Of a stretch of 64,000 nt of DNA, positions 58,883 to 64,000 are shown in pieces (within the stretch, counting starts at the first letter, position 1; the number at the start of each line of letters is the position of its first letter). This DNA comes from Variovorax brevis. Lineage in GTDB: Bacteria; Pseudomonadota; Gammaproteobacteria; Burkholderiales; Burkholderiaceae_C. Position numbers and translations under genes: made by a program. The notes under the pieces were generated by a model. It was not told where the DNA came from and did not search any database. It saw nothing but the letters and a program-made list of their open reading frames with translations. Location of the stretch: positions 169,420-233,419 of the forward strand of contig NZ_JASZYG010000009.1 in NCBI RefSeq assembly GCF_030317105.1, read 5' to 3'.

Positions 58883-59661
58883 TGGCCACCATCGACAGAT
58901 CCAGACCCCTGGTCGAACTCAAGAACATCCGCAAGGCTTTTGGCGGCGTGCATGCGGTGGACGACGTCAGCGTCAACCTCTATCCCGGCGAAGTGGTTGC
59001 GCTGCTGGGCCACAACGGCGCGGGCAAGTCCACGCTGATGAAGATGCTCGCGGGTGCGTATCCGATCGACTCGGGCGACACCATCATCGCGGGCGAGAGG
59101 GTGCACATCCGCACGCCGTCGGAAGCACAGGCGCAGGGCATCGAGACCATCTACCAGACGCTCGCCTTGGCCGACAACCTGGACTCGGTGTCGAACCTCT
59201 TCCTCGGCCGCGAGAAGCTCACGCCCTGGCGCACGCTGGACGACCACTTCATGGAAGGCGCAGCGCGCAAGGTGTTCAACCGCCTGAACAAGAACTTCAC
59301 GAACATCCGCGTGCCGGTGCGCGGTCTCTCGGGTGGTCAACGGCAAGTGGTTGCGATCTCGCGCGCGCTGTACTTCAACGCCCGCATCCTGATCATGGAC
59401 GAGCCCTGCGCAGCACTCGGCCCGGAAGAAACGGCGATGGTGGGCGGCCTGGTGAAGCAGCTCAAGTCCGATGGCGTGGGCATCTTCCTGATCACGCACG
59501 ACATGCCCGACGTGTTCGGCCTGAGCGACCGGCTCGCCGTCATGAAGAACGGCAAGCTGGTGGGCACCTATCGCACGTCGGACGTCACCGAAGACGAAGT
59601 GCTCGGAATGATCATTGCCGGCAAGCGCCCCGAAGGAAAGGCACAAGCCGAACACGCATGA
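58882..59661 (+). CDS. xylG: Xylose-type ABC transporter ATP-binding protein, single domain
   Basis: This 259-residue ATPase has Walker A GHNGAGKST (about 43-51), signature LSGGQRQ and Walker B LIMDEP. E. coli XylG is about 510 residues with two ATPase cassettes; this protein has one, so two copies must pair. The residue after DEP is Cys (DEPCAALG) where Thr is usual. The stop overlaps the ROK regulator start by four bases. Confidence 0.92.
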   Translation: MATIDRSRPLVELKNIRKAFGGVHAVDDVSVNLYPGEVVALLGHNGAGKSTLMKMLAGAYPIDSGDTIIAGERVHIRTPSEAQAQGIETIYQTLALADNLDSVSNLFLGREKLTPWRTLDDHFMEGAARKVFNRLNKNFTNIRVPVRGLSGGQRQVVAISRALYFNARILIMDEPCAALGPEETAMVGGLVKQLKSDGVGIFLITHDMPDVFGLSDRLAVMKNGKLVGTYRTSDVTEDEVLGMIIAGKRPEGKAQAEHA

Positions 59662-60815
59662 AAACGATCGGTGACCAGCAGCTCTTGAAGCGCATCAACC
59701 GCAGCGTGTTGCTGCGGCTGCTGCGCGCGCAGCCGGGACTTTCGCGAGCGCGGCTGGCCACCGAGAGCGGCCTCACCAAGTCGACGGTGAGCGGGCTGGT
59801 GCGCGAACTCATCGACGACCGCTGGCTCACCGAGGCGGGCGCAACGGTCGCCGATGGCCTGGGGCGACCATCGACGCCGCTGTCCATCAACGACCACGTG
59901 CGTGCCTTGATCGGTGTGGAGATCGGCGTGGAAACCATGCGCGTGGTGTGCGTGTCGCTGCTCGGCGCGGTGCTGCGTGCCGATGCCCGGCCACTGGACA
60001 GCAAGTCACCGCTCGCTGCCTGCCAGCAGGCGGCATCGATGTGCGCGCAAGCCTGGGCGCACATGAACGAACGCGGGCTGGAACTCACCGGCATTGGCGT
60101 TGGCGTGCCCGGCGCCGTGGACGACGCCACGGGCATCGTGCTGTTTGCCCCCAACCTGGGCTGGCGCGGGCTCGACTTGCTGCCTGACCTCATCGAAGCC
60201 TTTGCCGCCGCCGGCTTGCCGCGCGTGCCCGTGCAGCTCCAGAACGAAGCCGACGTCGCCGCGCTCGGCGAATACGAGTTCTGCGAAGGCGAGGGCGAAG
60301 ACCCGCTGATCTTTGTCGACTGCGACGTCGGCGTGGGCGCGGGCATCGTGCTGAACGACCGGCTCTTCACCGGCGCACAGGGCATGGCCGGCGAGATCGG
60401 CCACACGATCCTGCAGGCCGACGGGCCGCTGTGCTCCTGCGGACGGCGTGGCTGTGCCGAAGCATTCTTCGGCTCGCGCGTGCTGGGTGGCGAACCGGGC
60501 GAGGCCGCGCGCGCGGGCCGCATGCTCGGCGTGCTGCTGCAGAACCTGTGGATCACGTTCGATCCGCACGCCATCGTGATCGGTGGCTCGACCTGCCTGA
60601 AGTACCCCGAGTTCCTGCAGTGCGCCATCGACACGGTGCAGGCTTACGCCGAAGCGGCGGGCATGCCGCCGCCTGTGGTGCGCGGCGCGCGCCATGGCCA
60701 GCTGGCGCCGGCGGTGGGCGCTGCGGCGCTGGCCTTGCACGACTATCTGCGGCCCATGCATCCGAACACGGTGACGCGGCGCGAGCAGGCCGCGCCACAA
60801 CTGCACGCGCGCTGA
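59658..60815 (+). CDS. ROK-family transcriptional repressor, XylR-like
   Basis: This 385-residue protein has an N-terminal winged helix (RLATESGLTKSTVSGLVRELIDDRWL) and a ROK kinase-like sugar-binding domain with VGVGAGIVL and the zinc motif GEIGHTILQADGPLCSCGRRGCAE. ROK repressors release DNA on binding a sugar. Coupling to xylG by a 4-base overlap and the TTAGTTCG/CGAACTAA site before xylF indicate control of the whole operon. Confidence 0.9.
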   Translation: MKTIGDQQLLKRINRSVLLRLLRAQPGLSRARLATESGLTKSTVSGLVRELIDDRWLTEAGATVADGLGRPSTPLSINDHVRALIGVEIGVETMRVVCVSLLGAVLRADARPLDSKSPLAACQQAASMCAQAWAHMNERGLELTGIGVGVPGAVDDATGIVLFAPNLGWRGLDLLPDLIEAFAAAGLPRVPVQLQNEADVAALGEYEFCEGEGEDPLIFVDCDVGVGAGIVLNDRLFTGAQGMAGEIGHTILQADGPLCSCGRRGCAEAFFGSRVLGGEPGEAARAGRMLGVLLQNLWITFDPHAIVIGGSTCLKYPEFLQCAIDTVQAYAEAAGMPPPVVRGARHGQLAPAVGAAALALHDYLRPMHPNTVTRREQAAPQLHAR

Positions 60816-60822
60816 GGCCGCG

Positions 60823-61272
60823 TCAGGATTGCTGCCCGTTCACCAGGAATTCGCCCTCATCCTCGCCGTCCCAGTAGTGGATGCGGCGCGCATGAAACTT
60901 GATCATCACGACGCCCGGCGTATCGACGCCCTCCGTGAACCAGCGGTCGAGTTCCTTTTGCCAGTGCGCCGCAAATTGGGCTTTGTCGCGGATCAGTTCG
61001 GCATCGCCTTGCATCGAGATCATGAGCGGTGGCTTGCCGAGAAGCCCGGCCTTGCCTTGCAACATCAGCGCGGCTTTGGGCTCGCGGGCGATGTCCTTGG
61101 CCACGCGTGACGTGGCCCAGGCGAAGAAGCAAGAGTCGCCATCGAACTCGACGTCGCCGTTGTTGCTCATCGGCCGACCGGCGATCTGGTCGTCTTCGGT
61201 GCGGGTGGTCAACATCGTGAAGTCGATGTCGGCGATTTTTTTGGAAAGTTCTTGAAGGGTCAGATCGGACAT
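60823..61272 (-). CDS. Pyridoxamine 5'-phosphate oxidase-fold (general stress protein 26-like) flavoprotein
   Basis: This 149-residue protein has the split-barrel FMN-binding fold of general stress protein 26. Typical stretches are FTMLTTRTEDDQIAGRPMSNNG, CFFAWATSRVAKDI and VMIKFHARRIHYWDGEDEGEF. It is probably an FMN- or haem-binding reductase of unknown substrate, not vitamin B6 synthase PdxH. The ATG at 61272 begins the fold. It is convergent with the ROK gene, seven bases apart. Confidence 0.85.
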   Translation of the reverse strand: MSDLTLQELSKKIADIDFTMLTTRTEDDQIAGRPMSNNGDVEFDGDSCFFAWATSRVAKDIAREPKAALMLQGKAGLLGKPPLMISMQGDAELIRDKAQFAAHWQKELDRWFTEGVDTPGVVMIKFHARRIHYWDGEDEGEFLVNGQQS

Positions 61273-61480
61273 GGTCGGCGTGCCTTTGGAAACTGGAAAG
61301 CGAAATGCTCTCAGTTGCCACGCCGCGCTGCGTCAGACGATGCGCCTCGTCCTCACGACAGACGTCCTACCGATCGAGCCCCAAGCTTCGGGCGATCAAG
61401 GAACGTCCAGCGCAGCCGGTCGGCGAACGCCATCGACATACAGCGCCGAACGCGACAGATGGCCATTCACGACGACCCGC

Positions 61481-61517
61481 AAAAAAGCCGCCGGGCCTTG
61501 CGGGGCGCGGCGGCTTT
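61481..61517 (-). terminator. Rho-independent terminator after the Bug-family gene
   Basis: On the minus strand, AAAGCCGCCG and CGGCGGCTTT arms (14-base loop) are followed by TTT, giving six T in all. It lies 18 bases after the stop of the Bug-family gene. Confidence 0.8.
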
Positions 61518-61534
61518 CACTGGCGGGAATCAGC

Positions 61535-62512
61535 TCAGTCGGCGTACTGCCCTGCAGCCTTGATGACCGGCCCGAAGCGCGCCACTTCAGCCTGCACGAA
61601 CTTCTTGTGCTCTGCCGGCTCCACGCGCTTGTCGTTCACCACGACCGCACCCAGGCCTTCTTCCTTCTTGATGAACTCCGGATCCTTCAGGGCGACCTTG
61701 AGCGCGTCATTGATCTTCTTGAGCACCGGCGCCGGCGTTCCCTTGGGCGCATACAGCCCGTGCCAGATGGTGACCTGGAAGCCCTTCAGGCCCGATTCGT
61801 CCAGGGTCGGAATGTCCTTGAGCGCCGGCGTGCCCAGGCGCTTGAGCGTGGTCACCGCATAGGGCTGCACCTTCTTCGCCTCGATCTGCGAGGTGGTGTT
61901 GGTGGTCTGGTCGCACAGGATGTCGATCTGGCCGCCGATCAGGTCGGCAATCGCCGGCGCGGTGCCCTTGTACGGCACGGTGGTCATTTCAGCCTTCAGC
62001 TCGCTCTGGAACAGCAGGCCGCACAGGTGCGATGCCGAGCCGATGCCGGCGTTGCCCAGGTTCACCTTGCCGCCGCTCTTGTTGACCCAGTCGCGCAGTT
62101 CCTTGAAGTTCTTCGCTTCCAGTTGCGGCTTGCCAATGACGGTCATGGGCACGTCGTTGATCATGCCCAGGTACTCGAAGTCGGTTTCGTAGTTGTAGGG
62201 GAGCTTCCGGTACAGCACGGGCGTGGTCGCCATCGCCACGTGCGTGAGCAGCAGCGTGTAGCCGTCGGGCTTGGCGCGTGCGGCCTTGGCGTTGCCAATG
62301 GTGCTGCCGGCGCCGGCCGCGTTGTCCACGATGATGCTGACGCCATCGAGGGGCTTGCGCATCGCCTCGGCGAGGTCACGCGCAACGCGGTCGGTCGGGC
62401 CGCCCGCCGCGAAAGGCACCACGATGGTGATGGGCTTGCCATCGGGGAAGTTCTGGGCATGGGCGCCAAGGGCGGCGGTGGCGATGGCTGCGAGGGCGAA
62501 GAGTTTCTTCAT
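61535..62512 (-). CDS. Bug-family solute-binding protein
   Basis: This 325-residue periplasmic protein has a signal peptide (MKKLFALAAIATAALGAHAQ) and Bug motifs VPFAAGGPTDRVARDL, VDNAAGAGSTIGNAKAARAKPDGYTLL and VPYKGTAPAIADLIGGQ. It follows a cytosine-deaminase-like gene by 131 bp on the same strand and ends in a clear terminator, so the two are likely one unit in which the binding protein may capture an N-heterocyclic substrate. Confidence 0.92.
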   Translation of the reverse strand: MKKLFALAAIATAALGAHAQNFPDGKPITIVVPFAAGGPTDRVARDLAEAMRKPLDGVSIIVDNAAGAGSTIGNAKAARAKPDGYTLLLTHVAMATTPVLYRKLPYNYETDFEYLGMINDVPMTVIGKPQLEAKNFKELRDWVNKSGGKVNLGNAGIGSASHLCGLLFQSELKAEMTTVPYKGTAPAIADLIGGQIDILCDQTTNTTSQIEAKKVQPYAVTTLKRLGTPALKDIPTLDESGLKGFQVTIWHGLYAPKGTPAPVLKKINDALKVALKDPEFIKKEEGLGAVVVNDKRVEPAEHKKFVQAEVARFGPVIKAAGQYAD

Positions 62513-62643
62513 GGGTGTCTCCGGGATCGAAATTGGGCGCGATCTTATCGGCATTCGAAATCCCTGCGCATCGCCAATTTCCCTTGCGCCGCAGGCTCTT
62601 TCCGCAGGTCCGTACGGGAAAACGAGATGTGCGCCCACGCGCT

Positions 62644-63921
62644 TCACACCGCCATCAAGTCATCCAGTTCGCGGTAGTCCGGCAGGCGCGTGTCGATGGC
62701 GCGGCCGGCGCGGATCACCGTGCGATCGAACTGGTGGCGCGACAGCATCTCCGAATAGTTGCGCGCCTTCAGCACGATGAAGTCCGCCGGTGATCCCGCC
62801 TTGAGCACGCCACGCTCAATACCCATGATTGCCGCCGGGGTCTCTGTGGCGGCACGGATCCAGTCGCCCAGCGGGTGATCCAGGTGCAGGATCTTCACGG
62901 CCTGGGTGAAGGTGTCGAGCATGTCGTGGTCGCCGTAGGCATAAAAGGGGTCGCGGCAGTTGTCGCCGGCCACGGCCACGCGCAGGCCGCGCGCCTTCAT
63001 CTCGTGCAGCACCGTCACACCCCGCCAGCGCGGCGTGCGCGCCTCGGGGCTGCGGTCCTGCAGGTACATGTTGACGGTGGGCAGGCTCACGATGTCGATG
63101 CCCGCGTCCTTGCAGGCGCCGATGGCTTCCTCGATGTACTCGTCGGTCTGCAGCGCGAGCGCCGTCACGTGGCCGCAGAGGATGCGGCCTGCAAAGTCGT
63201 GGGCCATCGCGCCGCGCGCCACGTGCATCAGCGAGCGCGCACGCGGGTCGGTCGATTCGTCCACGTGCAGGTCCAGGTCGAGCTGGCGTTCGGACGCGAG
63301 CGCAAAGACACGCGCCAGTGCCTCGTCGATCATGGGTGGCACCGGCTCGGCCGGGAACTTCATCGACTTGGTGACGTAGCCCAGGCGCCCGCCGCTCCCG
63401 GCCGCGATGTCGGCCAGCTGCCGGCCTTCGTCGGTCAGGAAGATGTCCATCGGCGCGATGGACGCCACCTGCAGGTCGATGCGCCCGGCCCAGCGCTCGC
63501 GCACATCGCGAAACACCGGAAACGAAATCGACGCCTGCGGCGCCAGCGAATCCAGGTGCGTGCGGATCGCGACCACGCCCTTGGCGTAGGCCGTGGCCAG
63601 GCCGAACTCCATGCGGCGGCGCACGTCTTCGGCGTTCCAGTTCGCGGTGCGGTCGCGCAGGGTGGCCGCGGACGCGCCCGCACCGTCGCCGGTCGGGTTT
63701 TGCTGGCGTGGCCAGATGTGGCCCTTGTCCAGGTGCGTGTGCACGTCGACCATGCCGGGCAGCACCATCGATGCATCGAGATCCGGGCCGAGCTCCGAAG
63801 CCAGCGTGCCGGCCGGTTCGATGGCGTCGATGCGGCCGTTGTCGATGAGCAAGTCGACGGCAGCAAGGTCTTCCTCGCCGGGAAGATGCGGCGGGCTCAA
63901 CCCGTCGATGCAACACTTCAA
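62644..63921 (-). CDS. Cytosine-deaminase-like amidohydrolase
   Basis: This 425-residue enzyme is of the CodA type. The metal motif is VDVHTHLDKGHIW, with DLHVDES, ILCGHVTALAL and VAVAGDNCRDPFYAYGDHDML as later active-site blocks. CodA enzymes deaminate cytosine, isoguanine or related rings with iron or zinc. No ATG begins the frame: the best start is a TTG at 63921, with another TTG at 63900, and an upstream stop at 63937-63939 closes further extension. The start is therefore uncertain. Confidence 0.82.
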   Translation of the reverse strand: MKCCIDGLSPPHLPGEEDLAAVDLLIDNGRIDAIEPAGTLASELGPDLDASMVLPGMVDVHTHLDKGHIWPRQQNPTGDGAGASAATLRDRTANWNAEDVRRRMEFGLATAYAKGVVAIRTHLDSLAPQASISFPVFRDVRERWAGRIDLQVASIAPMDIFLTDEGRQLADIAAGSGGRLGYVTKSMKFPAEPVPPMIDEALARVFALASERQLDLDLHVDESTDPRARSLMHVARGAMAHDFAGRILCGHVTALALQTDEYIEEAIGACKDAGIDIVSLPTVNMYLQDRSPEARTPRWRGVTVLHEMKARGLRVAVAGDNCRDPFYAYGDHDMLDTFTQAVKILHLDHPLGDWIRAATETPAAIMGIERGVLKAGSPADFIVLKARNYSEMLSRHQFDRTVIRAGRAIDTRLPDYRELDDLMAV

Positions 63922-63946
63922 AGACGAATCGAGGTGTTAATTGACG

Positions 63947-64000
63947 ATGAGCACAGGTCAGCGAATTCATCCGTCGGCTGCGGAGCAGCGGCAGATGTGG
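63947..64000 (+). CDS. Possible 5' end of a divergent gene
   Basis: An ATG at 63947 is followed by 18 open codons (MSTGQRIHPSAAEQRQMW) to the edge of the window, with GAGGTG about ten bases upstream. It is divergent from the cytosine-deaminase-like gene, a usual place for a regulator or transporter. Too little is visible for identification. Confidence 0.3.
   Translation, partial: MSTGQRIHPSAAEQRQMW

Overview
The window is a high-GC chromosomal segment of a betaproteobacterium, most likely of the family Comamonadaceae and Variovorax-like. The grounds are gene content: a PhaM polyhydroxyalkanoate-granule protein, DUF3567, DUF1840 and DUF3108 proteins, three Bug-family solute-binding proteins, and a ribosomal-protein block that starts at rplN next to proC and ubiA. 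No database search was run, so the genus is an inference. Coding density is very high. There is no CRISPR array, no insertion sequence, no prophage, and one tRNA.

Region 1 (1-9.4 kb) holds the 3' end of a sigma-54 activator resembling RtcR, an amidohydrolase, a DegP-like protease with a PDZ domain, an antitoxin followed in frame by a decayed ParE/RelE toxin, an lrgA/lrgB pair, purU, an omega-amino-acid:pyruvate aminotransferase, a ChaN-like lipoprotein, a DUF3567 protein and a DUF3108 protein with a TonB-like anchor.

Region 2 (9.4-31.8 kb) is accessory. It has a fumarylacetoacetate-hydrolase-family enzyme; a hipBA toxin-antitoxin operon behind an array of about five operator-like palindromes; a LuxR regulator divergent from a flavin monooxygenase/DUF2783/Bug operon; YwqK-like and VOC proteins; and a probable copper-handling operon (DUF2946, TonB-dependent receptor, YcnI-PCuAC fusion). 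PhaM, a FIST sensor, an XRE regulator facing a CREST-like membrane protein, an LplT-PlsC fusion and a PAP2 phosphatase follow. The region ends in a membrane-stress cluster: zinc-ribbon/coiled-coil membrane protein, TelA, YiaAB, and a convergent XpaC-like protein.

Region 3 (31.9-49.05 kb) is housekeeping. It holds queA-tgt (queuosine), recG, oxyR-dps (peroxide defence), ubiA, proC, then rplN-rplX-rplE-rpsN-rpsH-rplF-rplR-rpsE-rpmD-rplO-secY-rpmJ-rpsM-rpsK-rpsD-rpoA-rplQ. It closes with an initiator tRNA-fMet and a strong terminator. The S10-operon genes and infA are not at their common positions. RNA hairpins lie before rpsD and before rpoA.

Region 4 (49.1-64 kb) is catabolic. It has a CoA ligase (aminobenzoate/benzoate type) divergent from a cyclopropane-fatty-acid-synthase-like methyltransferase; DUF1840; a MarR/Bug/E1-alpha/E1-beta 2-oxoacid dehydrogenase cluster whose E1-alpha gene carries an in-frame palindromic insertion; a xylose-type ABC transporter (xylF-xylH-xylG) with a translationally coupled ROK repressor and a matching operator-like palindrome upstream of xylF; a PNPOx-like flavoprotein; and a Bug protein next to a cytosine-deaminase-like amidohydrolase. 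The main novelty candidates are the hipBA operator array, the palindrome inside E1-alpha, the TelA/zinc-ribbon/XpaC-like cluster and the YcnI-PCuAC fusion locus.
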